Assembly (NCBI GenBank): GCA_964516815.1
Contig: CAZEXK010000002.1
Span: 1 to 64,000 of the forward strand
Direction of reading: 5' to 3'
DNA length: 64,000 nucleotides
DNA from: CAIJNA01 sp964516815
GTDB taxonomy: Bacteria; Campylobacterota; Campylobacteria; Campylobacterales; Arcobacteraceae
The position numbers and the translations under genes are program-made. Below the pieces are notes generated by a model, which did not search any database, was not told the origin of the DNA, and worked only from the letters and a program-made list of their open reading frames with translations. Shown here piece after piece: positions 32,859 to 41,438 of this stretch. Numbering within the stretch: position 1 is the stretch's first letter; each line of letters begins with the position of its first letter.

Positions 32859-34494
32859 ATGAAATTCGAAGAATTCAATCTAAAAATGGAGCTTAATCAA
32901 GCAATAAATAAAGCAGGTTTTACTGAACCTAGCCCGGTACAAGAAGAAGCAATACCAATCATTCTAAATGGTCATGATATTATTGCTCAAGCACAAACAG
33001 GTACGGGAAAAACTGCTGCATTTGGATTACCAGTATTACATAATATGAAATGTAATGGAGAAGTAGAAGTACTTGTTATTGTACCCACAAGAGAATTAGC
33101 AATGCAAGTTTCAGATGAACTTTTTAAATTTGGTAAATTTTTAAATGTTAAAACTGCTACTGTTTATGGTGGTTCTTCATATTCAAGACAAATCAAACAT
33201 GTTGAAAGTGCATCGATTATAGTTGCAACTCCAGGAAGACTACTAGATCTGTTAAAAAACAATCAAATTAATATAAAACCAAGTTGGGTTATACTTGATG
33301 AAGCTGATGAGATGCTTGATATGGGGTTTTTAGAGGATATTAAAAACATTTTTAAATTTATACCTGAAGATAGACAGACTTTATTATTTTCAGCAACAAT
33401 GCCAGCACCAATAAAAAAATTAGCTGAAAATATATTAAATACTCCAAAAATAGTAGCAATTGCTAAAAAAGATATAACAAATACAAAAATTACACAGTCT
33501 TATTATGTAGTTGAAGAATATGAAAGAGATGATGCTCTTATGAGATTATTCGATTACAAAGATCCAACTAAATCAATTGTATTTTGTAAAATGAAAAGAG
33601 ATGTTGATAGATTAGCAACATACTTAGTTTCTCAAGGTTTCTCTGCAAAAGGTCTTCATGGCGATATGGAGCAAAGACAAAGAGAAGAAGTAATAAGATC
33701 TTTTAAAGGTGATAAAATAGAAGTACTAGTGGCTACTGATGTTGCTGCGAGAGGATTGGATGTTAATGATGTATCTCATGTATTTAACTACCAATTACCA
33801 TTTGATGCTGAACCTTATGTTCATAGAATTGGAAGAACAGGTAGAGGTGGTAAATCTGGTGTTGCTGTTTCTATTGTATCTCCTGCTGAGTTTAGATCTT
33901 TAAGGAAAATTCAACAAACAATTGGTGCACAAATGGAAGCTAAAATTGTTCCTACTATAGATGATGTACAAAATAAAAATCAAGATTCTTTTATTAATAG
34001 TATTAAAAGTGCAAAAATTGATGATAAAGTATGTGATTTGATTGATTCAATGAAAGAAGAATTTGATTTATCAACAATCGCATATAAATTAGCAACTATA
34101 CTTTTACAAAAAGATAAAGTTTCTGGAAAAAATAATATAGGAAAATCACAAAAAGATATTGAATTTTTACTTGAAAGAATGAAAAATGATAGAGGAAGTG
34201 GTGGAGGACGTGGACGAAATAGATCAGGTGGAAGAGGAAGATCTGGTGGAGGACATAGAGGTGGAAACAGAGGTGGAAGTCGTGATGGCGGAAACAGANN
34301 NNNNNNNNNNNNNNNNNNNNNNNNNNNNNNNNNNNNNNNNNNNNNNNNNNNNNNNNNNNNNNNNNNNNNNNNNNNNNNNNNNNNNNNNNNNNNNNNNNGG
34401 AAACAGAGGTGGAAGTCGTGATGGCGGAAACAGAAGTGGTGGTCGAGGTGGAGAAAGAGCCGGAAGATCAAGCTCTAGAAACAGTAGAGGATAG
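32859..34494 (+). CDS. DEAD-box ATP-dependent RNA helicase with RGG-rich tail (interrupted by gap)
   Basis: DeaD/RhlE-like helicase for ribosome assembly or mRNA turnover. Motifs in order: Q motif (FTEPSPVQEEAIP), AQTGTGKTAAFG, PTRELAMQV, TPGRLLDLL, VLDEADEMLD, FSATMP, VFCKMKRDVDRL, ATDVAARGLDVNDV, HRIGRTGRGG. The tail from about residue 445 is glycine- and arginine-rich (GSGGGRGRNRSGGRGRSGGG). A 100-N gap interrupts the tail after codon 480. The sequence after the gap is out of frame with the start only because the gap length is arbitrary: it encodes GNRGGSRDGGNR, SGGRGGERAG and SSSRNSRG before TAG at 34494. Joined over the 36-bp duplication the protein is 499 residues. Confidence 0.9.
34263..34434. 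repeat. 27-bp tandem repeat in the RGG tail, with assembly gap 34299-34398
   Basis: The 36 bases before the gap (34263-34298) are identical to the 36 after it (34399-34434). Each copy is one 27-bp unit encoding GNRGGSRDG plus the first 9 bases of the next. The assembler probably failed in the repeat, so the true copy number is unknown and the 100 N is a placeholder. Confidence 0.8.
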
Positions 34495-34506
34495 AACCTC
34501 TTTTTT
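34486..34506 (+). terminator. Short terminator-like hairpin after the helicase gene
   Basis: AGAGG/CCTCT stem of 5 bp spanning the stop codon, followed by six T. It is weak and ends 12 bp before the next start. Confidence 0.4.
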
Positions 34507-34518
34507 GGTGCTAGTATT

Positions 34519-35553
34519 ATGATATACGATATCTGTATTATTGGTGCTGGTGCTTCTTCATTAATGTGTGCAAGTCATGTTAAAAATAAGTCAATATGTA
34601 TTATTGACTCAAACAAAAAAATAGCTCAAAAAATAAAAATTTCTGGTGGTGGTAAGTGTAATATTACCAATACATATATGGATAAAAATTATTTTTTAGG
34701 TGATGATAATTTTATTCAAAATACACTAAATACCTATAGCAATGATGATTTAATACAATTTTTAAAAAATAACAATGTTTATTTTGAATTAAATCCAAAA
34801 ATAGTAAAAGGTACATATTTTTGTCGTATAAGTACTGATGTGATTGATATGTTTACTAAACTTACAAAACATTGTCATTTTGAACTAAATACTATTGTAC
34901 AAGATGTAACTTATGATGATGTTTATACTATAAATACAAATCAAAAACAAATAAAATCAAAAAAATTAATAATTGCTAGTGGTGGATTGTCCTATAGTAG
35001 TATTGGCGCTAGTAGTATAGCTTATGATGTTGCTTGTAAATTTGGACATAGTATAAATACTTTAAATCCTGCACTTGTAGGTTTAACTGTTCAAAAAGAT
35101 CAATTTTGGTTCAAAGAATTATCTGGATTATCTATGGATGTAAAAGTAAAAGTAGAAGATAAAACCTTAAAAGGAGCATTATTGTTTACTCATAAAGGAT
35201 GTTCTGGACCTGTAATTTTAACTACTTCACTTTATTGGCAAAAAGGAAAAATAAGTATAGATTTTGCTCCAAATAAAAATAGCTATTTACAAAAAAGATT
35301 TAAAAAAGCTATAAAAAACCTAGATATTGATATTCATAATTATGAATTTGCACCTGCTGGAAACTTTGGATATACAAAAGCTGAAGTAACAAAAGGTGGA
35401 ATAAGTACAAATGAAGTTAATAAAAATATGAAAAGCTTGAAACAAAAAGACTTGTATATAATAGGTGAGGCTTTAGATGTTACAGGAGAACTTGGTGGAT
35501 ATAATTTCCAATGGGCATTTTCAAGTGCGATGGCTTGTGCTAGGAATATATAA
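34519..35553 (+). CDS. HI0933/BaiN-family FAD-dependent oxidoreductase
   Basis: A 344-residue flavoprotein. The N-terminal dinucleotide motif is IIGAGASSLMCA, then KIKISGGGKCNITN, a family signature. The second FAD region is KKLIIASGGLSYSSIGAS, LLFTHKGCSGPVIL follows, and the C-terminus EALDVTGELGGYNFQWAFSSA is diagnostic. The middle domain is shorter than in the usual 390-410 residue members. The physiological substrate of this family is poorly defined. The next start follows 1 nt after the stop. Confidence 0.9.
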   Translation: MIYDICIIGAGASSLMCASHVKNKSICIIDSNKKIAQKIKISGGGKCNITNTYMDKNYFLGDDNFIQNTLNTYSNDDLIQFLKNNNVYFELNPKIVKGTYFCRISTDVIDMFTKLTKHCHFELNTIVQDVTYDDVYTINTNQKQIKSKKLIIASGGLSYSSIGASSIAYDVACKFGHSINTLNPALVGLTVQKDQFWFKELSGLSMDVKVKVEDKTLKGALLFTHKGCSGPVILTTSLYWQKGKISIDFAPNKNSYLQKRFKKAIKNLDIDIHNYEFAPAGNFGYTKAEVTKGGISTNEVNKNMKSLKQKDLYIIGEALDVTGELGGYNFQWAFSSAMACARNI

Positions 35554-35554
35554 A

Positions 35555-35728
35555 ATGTGTTTAATACTATTTGGAATTTTTTCATACTTATCATATGTAT
35601 TTTATATAGACAATGAATTTTTAAATGCAAGTATAAATGCTATAATTGCATTTATACTTATAGTTTTACTTATAAAAAATATAGTAAAATCAAGAAAATA
35701 CATAAAAAATAAAAAGAATAAAATATGA
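35555..35728 (+). CDS. Small membrane protein, hypothetical
   Basis: 57 residues from the ATG at 35555. Two hydrophobic helices (MCLILFGIFSYLSYVFYI and ASINAIIAFILIVLLIKNIV) and a strongly basic tail (KSRKYIKNKKNKI). An upstream ATG at 35477 in the same frame would overlap the flavoprotein by 77 nt and add residues of no membrane character, so it is rejected. It overlaps the YmdB-like gene by 4 nt. Function unknown. Confidence 0.65.
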   Translation: MCLILFGIFSYLSYVFYIDNEFLNASINAIIAFILIVLLIKNIVKSRKYIKNKKNKI

Positions 35729-36537
35729 AAATTGCATTTATAGGTGATATTGTTGGAAGACCTGGTAGAAAAATAATTCAAGATAAGTTAAAAGGTATTA
35801 AAAAAGAGCATGGTATTGATTGTGTAATTGCGAATGGTGAAAATGCATCTCATGGTTTTGGACTTACTATTAAAAACTGTGATGAACTAATATCTAGTGG
35901 GATTGATGTAATTACTGGAGGAAATCATAGTTGGGATAAGAAAAAAGATATGCTTGTATTACTTGAAACTCATCCTGTTCTAAGACCAGATAATTATCCA
36001 AGTGAAGTTGCTGGTAGTGGTGTAAAAATAATGGAGATTAATAATAAAAAACTAGCCATTATAAATCTTATGGGTTTATTTTCTATGCCGCAAGTTTTAA
36101 ATCCATTTACACATGCTCTAAAAATTGTGGATGAGTTAAATGCTAAAGGAATACACAATATATTTGTAGACTTTCATGCCGAATCTACTGCTGAAAAAAG
36201 AATCATGATGCAATTGCTAGAAAAGAAAGTCTCTGCAATATGTGGAACACATACTCACGTAGGAACAGATGATTTAGAAATTACAAATGGTACTTTTTAT
36301 GTTAGTGATGTAGGATTAACTGGATGTAGAGATAATGTAATAGGGATGCATAGTAAAGTACCAATACAAAAAGCACTTACAGGACTTGGTGGACATTTTG
36401 AAATACCAAAATCTTGTAAAACAATTATGCAAATAATAATAATAGATATAAATGAAAATGCACAAGCCATAGAAGCTTATAAAATAAAACTTTATAACAA
36501 TAAACAACATGTAGTTTCACACGCTATTATTAATTAA
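35725..36537 (+). CDS. YmdB-like metallophosphoesterase
   Basis: 270 residues, TIGR00282-type calcineurin-like phosphoesterase; Bacillus YmdB hydrolyses 2',3'-cyclic nucleotides. Metal-binding motifs are FIGDIVGRPGR, IANGENASHGFGL, GGNHSWDKK, VDFHAESTAEKR and CGTHTHVGTDD. Coupled to the small membrane protein by a 4-nt overlap. RNase Y, with which YmdB interacts in Bacillus, is also in this window at 49197. Confidence 0.92.
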   Translation: MKIAFIGDIVGRPGRKIIQDKLKGIKKEHGIDCVIANGENASHGFGLTIKNCDELISSGIDVITGGNHSWDKKKDMLVLLETHPVLRPDNYPSEVAGSGVKIMEINNKKLAIINLMGLFSMPQVLNPFTHALKIVDELNAKGIHNIFVDFHAESTAEKRIMMQLLEKKVSAICGTHTHVGTDDLEITNGTFYVSDVGLTGCRDNVIGMHSKVPIQKALTGLGGHFEIPKSCKTIMQIIIIDINENAQAIEAYKIKLYNNKQHVVSHAIIN

Positions 36538-36631
36538 ATTTTAAAATTACATATATTAATCGATTTTGATATCAACTAAACACAAACATATTTTGGATAA
36601 AATCATTTTAATATAAATTAAAAGGCTTTGT

Positions 36632-37420
36632 ATGATTATTATTCCTCAAACTAAAGGTGGTGTTGGTAAGAGTACAGTTGCAATGCAGGTTATTGCACCA
36701 TATTTATATAAAAAGCACAATAAAAAAATAACTTATATTGAAATAGATGATGAAAATAATGATTCAAAATCTTTTACAAGAACTGAAATTGTAAATAAAA
36801 GAATGTTAAGTACAAATAAACTACAAGAATTAGATGAAATGATTTTAATGGATGATAATCATGAAATAATAATCGATGTTGGTGGTAATAAAACTTCATC
36901 TTTAGTTTTAGATGAAATTGCAAAAGTTGGTACATTTGAAAATGTTAAGTGGATAATACCTATGGGTGATGGTGAGCTTGATGGTAAAAATGCGATATCT
37001 ACTATGAAAAAACTAAATAAAATTGAAAAAGATTCTCAAAAAAATATAATGTTTGCATTAAATAGAGCCATATCTATTGAAGATGATTATTTAGAAGAAC
37101 AATTTATCAACTTTTTTGGACATCAGTACTTAGCTAGTAATTCTACAATCACAGATATAATACAATCTCCAAAATATTTTGCACTTAAAAATGACAAGGT
37201 TATAACTATGAGTAGATACCTTGGTAGTACAGTTTGGGAGATGGCTTATAACAATACGGATTTTACAGCTAAAGCAGTAAAAGCAAAAGAGTTAGGTGAC
37301 TTACAAAGTGCTAGAAAATATTTATTTTTTAGAAGAATACAAACAGAAGCTAAAGATTATGTCTTAAATACATTAAATAGTGTATTTCTTAAACTTGATA
37401 AATTTATAGATGTTAAGTAG
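36632..37420 (+). CDS. Orphan ParA/MinD-like ATPase
   Basis: 262 residues. A deviant Walker A motif, QTKGGVGKST, with the signature lysine at residue 8; Walker B region HEIIIDVGGN; and a ParA-like IIPMGDGELDGKNA segment. No parB or parS is nearby. The body matches small ParA relatives often found on plasmids or beside mobilisation genes more than chromosomal Soj. It is followed 11 bp later by a small tail-anchored protein (37432), a possible membrane partner, then ubiE. Function inferred only at family level. Confidence 0.8.
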   Translation: MIIIPQTKGGVGKSTVAMQVIAPYLYKKHNKKITYIEIDDENNDSKSFTRTEIVNKRMLSTNKLQELDEMILMDDNHEIIIDVGGNKTSSLVLDEIAKVGTFENVKWIIPMGDGELDGKNAISTMKKLNKIEKDSQKNIMFALNRAISIEDDYLEEQFINFFGHQYLASNSTITDIIQSPKYFALKNDKVITMSRYLGSTVWEMAYNNTDFTAKAVKAKELGDLQSARKYLFFRRIQTEAKDYVLNTLNSVFLKLDKFIDVK

Positions 37421-37431
37421 TTAGGCTTTTT

Positions 37432-37680
37432 ATGAGTGATATGAGTTTTAAGCAAGCAAAAGAATTAAGTGAAAGGCTTGAGCTTTCTGAAATATCATTG
37501 AATGCATTACTTAATAATGTCCAAAAGGCTACTACAAATTTTGAAAAGACATTAGATAAACAAACTATGCTTCTAAACCAAGTACCTCAAACAGACAATA
37601 AAATTAAAAATATGATAATACTAATATCTCTTAATATTGGTTTTATTGTGGGACTACTAGTCTCAAAATATTTTATATAA
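37432..37680 (+). CDS. Small coiled-coil membrane protein next to ParA
   Basis: 82 residues with a helical N-terminal part (MSFKQAKELSERLELSEISL, heptad-like) and a single C-terminal membrane helix (MIILISLNIGFIVGLLVSKY). It would be tail-anchored with the coiled coil in the cytosol. It is 11 bp downstream of the ParA gene. No known family. It may anchor or regulate the ATPase; this is inference from position. Confidence 0.6.
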   Translation: MSDMSFKQAKELSERLELSEISLNALLNNVQKATTNFEKTLDKQTMLLNQVPQTDNKIKNMIILISLNIGFIVGLLVSKYFI

Positions 37681-37703
37681 TATATTAAAAAGGCAAAAAA
37701 AGT

Positions 37704-38420
37704 ATGCATACAAAACAAGAAGATATAATCTTGATGTTTAATAAGATAGCTAAAACTTATGATTTAGCAAACACAATACTGAGTTTAGGTATTGACAAGA
37801 TATGGAGAAACAAAGCTTGTAATATGGCCTTTGATTTTTATGAAAGTAAAAATATAAATACTATAGTTGATGTTGCTTGTGGTACTGGTGATTTGATGAT
37901 TGATTGGAAAAAAATAGCTAATAAAAGAAATATAAGCTTAGAAAAAGTTATTGGTATTGATCCTAGCGTTGGTATGATTGAAGTTGGGAAGAATAAAATA
38001 CCTGATGGTATTTTTATTGAATCTGGGGCTGAAGATATGCCTTTAGAAAATCAAAGTGCTGATATTATTTCTATATCTTATGGTATTAGAAATGTAGTAA
38101 AAAGGCAAGAGGGATTAGAAGAGTTTGCAAGAGTTTTAAAACCAAATGGATTACTTGTTATTTTGGAGTTTACTAGAAATGATAAAAATAATTTTGGCGC
38201 AAAATTAAGTAAATTTTATATGAATAATATTATGCCTATTATTGGTGGACTTGTATCTGGTAGTAAAGATGCATATACGTATTTACCTGAATCTATTGAA
38301 GCATTTATTACTAGTGAACAAATGTGTAAAGAATTAAAAACAGTTGGACTTGAGCCTGTATTTGTAAAAGGATATAGCTTAGATATGTCAACAACTTTTA
38401 TAGCAAGAAAAATAGTTTAA
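37704..38420 (+). CDS. ubiE: Demethylmenaquinone methyltransferase
   Basis: 238 residues, class I SAM-dependent methyltransferase for the last step of menaquinone synthesis. Landmarks are FNKIAKTYDLANTILSLGID, VDVACGTGDLMIDW (SAM motif I), GIDPSVGMIEVGK, SISYGIRNV, LEFTRNDKNNF and AYTYLPESIEAF. The presence of an aminofutalosine-type amidohydrolase at 41425 fits a futalosine menaquinone pathway. It is 8 bp upstream of xseA. Confidence 0.94.
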   Translation: MHTKQEDIILMFNKIAKTYDLANTILSLGIDKIWRNKACNMAFDFYESKNINTIVDVACGTGDLMIDWKKIANKRNISLEKVIGIDPSVGMIEVGKNKIPDGIFIESGAEDMPLENQSADIISISYGIRNVVKRQEGLEEFARVLKPNGLLVILEFTRNDKNNFGAKLSKFYMNNIMPIIGGLVSGSKDAYTYLPESIEAFITSEQMCKELKTVGLEPVFVKGYSLDMSTTFIARKIV

Positions 38421-38427
38421 TTATTTT

Positions 38428-39645
38428 ATGAATCAAGCAATAAGTGTAAGTGAACTTAGTAATCAATTAAAAGGTTTACTTGAAACTACTTTTTCACATG
38501 TATATGTTCAAGGTGAAATTTCAAATCTTACATATCATAATTCTGGACATATTTATTTTTCAATAAAAGATAGTTCATCTACTATTTCATGTGTAATGTT
38601 TAGAGGAAATGCTAGTAAATTAAAATTTAAATTAGAAGTAGGTGCTAAGATAATAGTAAATGGTTCTATAACGGTTTATACACCAAGAGGTAATTATCAG
38701 CTCTTGTGTAGTGCAATTGAGCCATCAGGTATAGGAGCTTTAGCTTTAGCTTATGAACAATTAAAAACAAAACTACAAATAAAAGGCTATTTTAATAAAG
38801 CTATTAAAAAACAATTACCAATATATCCTAAAATTATATATGTAATCACTTCTAACACTGGTGCAGCTATAGAAGATATGAAAAAAATATTAAGTGTTAG
38901 GTATCCTTTATGTAAGTTGATATTATTGCCTTGTATAGTACAAGGTAGTAATTCTAAAGATGATATTATAAATAAAATAAAATTAGCAGATGCGCTAGCA
39001 AATGAAAATGAAAATTGTAATTTGAACGAACAATTAATTATTGTAGGAAGAGGTGGAGGAAGTATTGAAGATTTATGGGCATTTAATGAAGAAAGTGTGT
39101 GCGATGCTATATATGAATGCCAAACTCTAATAATAAGTGCTGTTGGACATGAAAATGATTTTTTAATAAGTGATTTTGTTGCTGATGTTAGAGCTAGTAC
39201 TCCTTCAAATGCTATTGAAATAGCTACACCAAATATAAATGATTTAAGATTCTTAAGTGATAATATTTATAATTCTATTGAAAATAGTTTTAGAAATATT
39301 ATTTTTAATAACACTCAAAAATTAGATTCATTAAAGTCATCTTTTGAACAACACTCTTTTAAATCAAAATTTAAATTTATTCAAGATACGATAAATCATG
39401 AAAAAAGAAACTTAAATCAAGTTTTTGAGCTAATATTACAAAAAAATAAAGATGAATTAGAATTTATTTCTAAATTATTTATGCAAAATGATCCAAAAAA
39501 TAATCAACATGAATTTTATGTTCAAGTAAGTAAAGATGATGAATTAGTGAACATTGATAGCATAAATGTGAATGAAAGTATCACTTTACAAACATTAAAT
39601 TACAAATTTAAATGTGAGATAATGAAAAAAGTGAAAATATCTTAA
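38428..39645 (+). CDS. xseA: Exodeoxyribonuclease VII large subunit
   Basis: 405 residues. The N-terminal OB fold contains VSELSNQLKGLLETTF and VQGEISNLTYHNSGHIYFSIKD. The catalytic region contains VITSNTGAAIEDM, IVGRGGGSIEDLWAFNEE and ISAVGHENDFLISDFVADVRASTPSNA. A long helical C-terminal part follows. The small subunit xseB is not in the window. No ribosome binding site precedes the ATG 8 nt after ubiE, suggesting coupling. Confidence 0.95.
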   Translation: MNQAISVSELSNQLKGLLETTFSHVYVQGEISNLTYHNSGHIYFSIKDSSSTISCVMFRGNASKLKFKLEVGAKIIVNGSITVYTPRGNYQLLCSAIEPSGIGALALAYEQLKTKLQIKGYFNKAIKKQLPIYPKIIYVITSNTGAAIEDMKKILSVRYPLCKLILLPCIVQGSNSKDDIINKIKLADALANENENCNLNEQLIIVGRGGGSIEDLWAFNEESVCDAIYECQTLIISAVGHENDFLISDFVADVRASTPSNAIEIATPNINDLRFLSDNIYNSIENSFRNIIFNNTQKLDSLKSSFEQHSFKSKFKFIQDTINHEKRNLNQVFELILQKNKDELEFISKLFMQNDPKNNQHEFYVQVSKDDELVNIDSINVNESITLQTLNYKFKCEIMKKVKIS

Positions 39646-39657
39646 GCTTAGGATGGC

Positions 39658-39663
39658 TATAAT
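39658..39663 (+). promoter_or_regulatory. Candidate -10 box for cheW
   Basis: TATAAT about 32 nt before the ATG at 39696, followed by an AAAAGG ribosome binding site. Confidence 0.4.
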
Positions 39664-39695
39664 TATTTATACAATGCAAATAAAAAGGTGTAATT

Positions 39696-40172
39696 ATGTC
39701 ATTTAGTGGAGAAAAAACTCAACACGTAGAACAAAGTGAATATATGACTTTCATTTTAGGTAGTATGAAATATGCAATTGAGTTACCAAAAATTAGAGAA
39801 ATATTAACATATCCTGAGATTATTACTCCTTTACCTAATACTACAAAATGGGTAAAGGGACTTATTAATTTAAGAGGAGAAGTTGTCCCAATATTAGATG
39901 TAAGAGTCAAGTTTAATACTGGTACTATAGTTTATGATGAAAATACAGCAGTAATAGCTGTAATTACCAAGGATAGTAGAATGTTAGGAATAGTTGTAGA
40001 TAAAGTTGATGATGTACAAAAAATAGATATTACATCTTTATCTCCTGTAGCTTCCATGGGTTCTGCTATACCTTCTGAATATTTAAAAGGATATGTAAGG
40101 CTTGAAGACAATCAAATGTTAGTACTTATGGATGTTGAGTCTGTACTTAATAAAGATGAATTGTCAAAGTAA
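39696..40172 (+). CDS. cheW: Chemotaxis coupling protein CheW
   Basis: 158 residues, single CheW domain: YMTFILGSMKYAIELPKIRE, PNTTKWVKGLINLRGEVVPILDVRVKF, MLGIVVDKVDDVQKI and QMLVLMDVESVL. It links chemoreceptors to CheA. It is followed 8 bp later by a single-domain response regulator, so this pair is a partial chemotaxis cluster; cheA is not in the window. Confidence 0.93.
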   Translation: MSFSGEKTQHVEQSEYMTFILGSMKYAIELPKIREILTYPEIITPLPNTTKWVKGLINLRGEVVPILDVRVKFNTGTIVYDENTAVIAVITKDSRMLGIVVDKVDDVQKIDITSLSPVASMGSAIPSEYLKGYVRLEDNQMLVLMDVESVLNKDELSK

Positions 40173-40180
40173 ATAATAAT

Positions 40181-40561
40181 ATGCAAGATAAAGTAGATAA
40201 ATTAAGGAAATATACAATTTTGTTTGTAGAAGATGAAATGGATATTGTTGAAGTTTTTTCTGATACATTAAAAAAATTAAAAGTAGATTTTTTTATTGCA
40301 AACAATGGCGAAGAAGCCTTAAAAATATATAACAAAACACCAAATATTAATATGGTTATAACAGATATAAATATGCCCATAATGAATGGTTTTGATTTGA
40401 TTAGGAGTATAAGAAATAATGATGATAATGTTTTGTGTTTTATACTCTCCGCTGAAATTAGTGAAAAAACTAAAGAACAAGCAAAATTATTAAATATTTC
40501 AGAGTATATTGAAAAACCTTTTGACTTTATAAAGTTTATAAGTTTATTTGATAGATTCTAA
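40181..40561 (+). CDS. Single-domain response regulator (CheY-like)
   Basis: 126 residues, only a receiver domain. The acidic pair lies in LFVEDEMDIVEVF, the phospho-acceptor in MVITDINMPIMNGFDLI, the serine in CFILSAEIS and the lysine in YIEKPFDFI. Adjacent to cheW, so a chemotaxis or signalling role is plausible. It differs from canonical CheY in the output face and cannot be assigned with certainty. Convergent with sppA, 4 bp apart. Confidence 0.88.
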   Translation: MQDKVDKLRKYTILFVEDEMDIVEVFSDTLKKLKVDFFIANNGEEALKIYNKTPNINMVITDINMPIMNGFDLIRSIRNNDDNVLCFILSAEISEKTKEQAKLLNISEYIEKPFDFIKFISLFDRF

Positions 40562-40565
40562 TTTT

Positions 40566-41438
40566 TTATTTTGCCATTAGTAATAAATTTGTAGTAGTAA
40601 ATACTTGACTAAATGTATTTGTTATTAGCTTTTGCATAAACATTTCCATCTTATCTCTTTCTTTCCAAATTGCATTTTCAATTTTAGCTTCTTTTTTTAA
40701 AATTTGTTTTGCAGATGTTATAGTTGCAACTTCATCTATTAATCCTACTTCTTTTGCTTGAGATGCTGTAAATATATGTGCATCTGCATATATCTTATGA
40801 TCTTGTACATTTAAGTTTCTAGCCTTTGCCACTGATGTTACAAATAAATCATAGGTACCTTTTATAACTTTGTTTAATTCATCTTTTTCTTGTTCATTCC
40901 AAGTACGAGTTGGAGTACCCGCATTTTTATATGTACCAACTTTCACAGTTTGTGGTTTTATTCCAATTTTACTTAACAATTCACTAGCATCAATACTTTG
41001 TATAATAACTCCAATACTACCAATCATTGAACCAGGATTACTATATATTTTTTTAGCATAAATTGAAGCGTAATATGAACCACTTGCCATTGTACCAGTT
41101 GCATAAGCGATTACTGGTTTTAGTTCATTTAACTCTTTAATGGCATAAGCTATTTCAATAGAGGGTGCTACTGCACCACCTGGAGAATCAACAACAAATA
41201 ATACTCCTTTTATATTATCTTGTAACTTTGCATTGTTAATTTGCTCTAGGACAATATTAGCATCAATTATTTCTCCACTTAATCTTATTTCTTGTAAATT
41301 CGGACTTTGCAGATTTACAGTACTAGTATTCATGTAAGTATAAATGATGAAGCTTACGAATAATGTAGCTTTAAAATTATTTTGTATAAAACTAATAGGT
41401 GCGGTTATTGGAGTAAATAGTAGTTTAAGAAAGTACAT
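40566..41438 (-). CDS. sppA: Signal peptide peptidase SppA (S49)
   Basis: 290 residues, membrane-anchored serine protease that degrades cleaved signal peptides. The N-terminal helix is about residues 14-35 (FIQNNFKATLFVSFIIYTYM). The catalytic serine lies in YATGTMASGSYYASIYA and the lysine in TVKVGTYKNAGTPTR. NIKGVLFVVDSPGG is a further S49 signature. The short single-repeat form. It overlaps the amidohydrolase gene by 14 nt and is downstream of it. Confidence 0.93.
   Translation of the reverse strand: MYFLKLLFTPITAPISFIQNNFKATLFVSFIIYTYMNTSTVNLQSPNLQEIRLSGEIIDANIVLEQINNAKLQDNIKGVLFVVDSPGGAVAPSIEIAYAIKELNELKPVIAYATGTMASGSYYASIYAKKIYSNPGSMIGSIGVIIQSIDASELLSKIGIKPQTVKVGTYKNAGTPTRTWNEQEKDELNKVIKGTYDLFVTSVAKARNLNVQDHKIYADAHIFTASQAKEVGLIDEVATITSAKQILKKEAKIENAIWKERDKMEMFMQKLITNTFSQVFTTTNLLLMAK

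Noticed and set aside
34399..34421. Helicase ending in KQRWKS at 34421
   Set aside because: Frame artefact of the gap length. The repeat-consistent frame after the gap continues with GNRGGSRDGG and ends at 34494.
33980..34471. Minus-strand 163-codon frame across the helicase tail
   Set aside because: Proline/leucine-rich antisense of the RGG repeats; spans the gap and has no family resemblance.
35477..35728. Longer form of the small membrane protein starting at 35477
   Set aside because: The extra N-terminus overlaps the flavoprotein by 77 nt and lacks membrane character; the ATG at 35555 suits the hydrophobic protein better.
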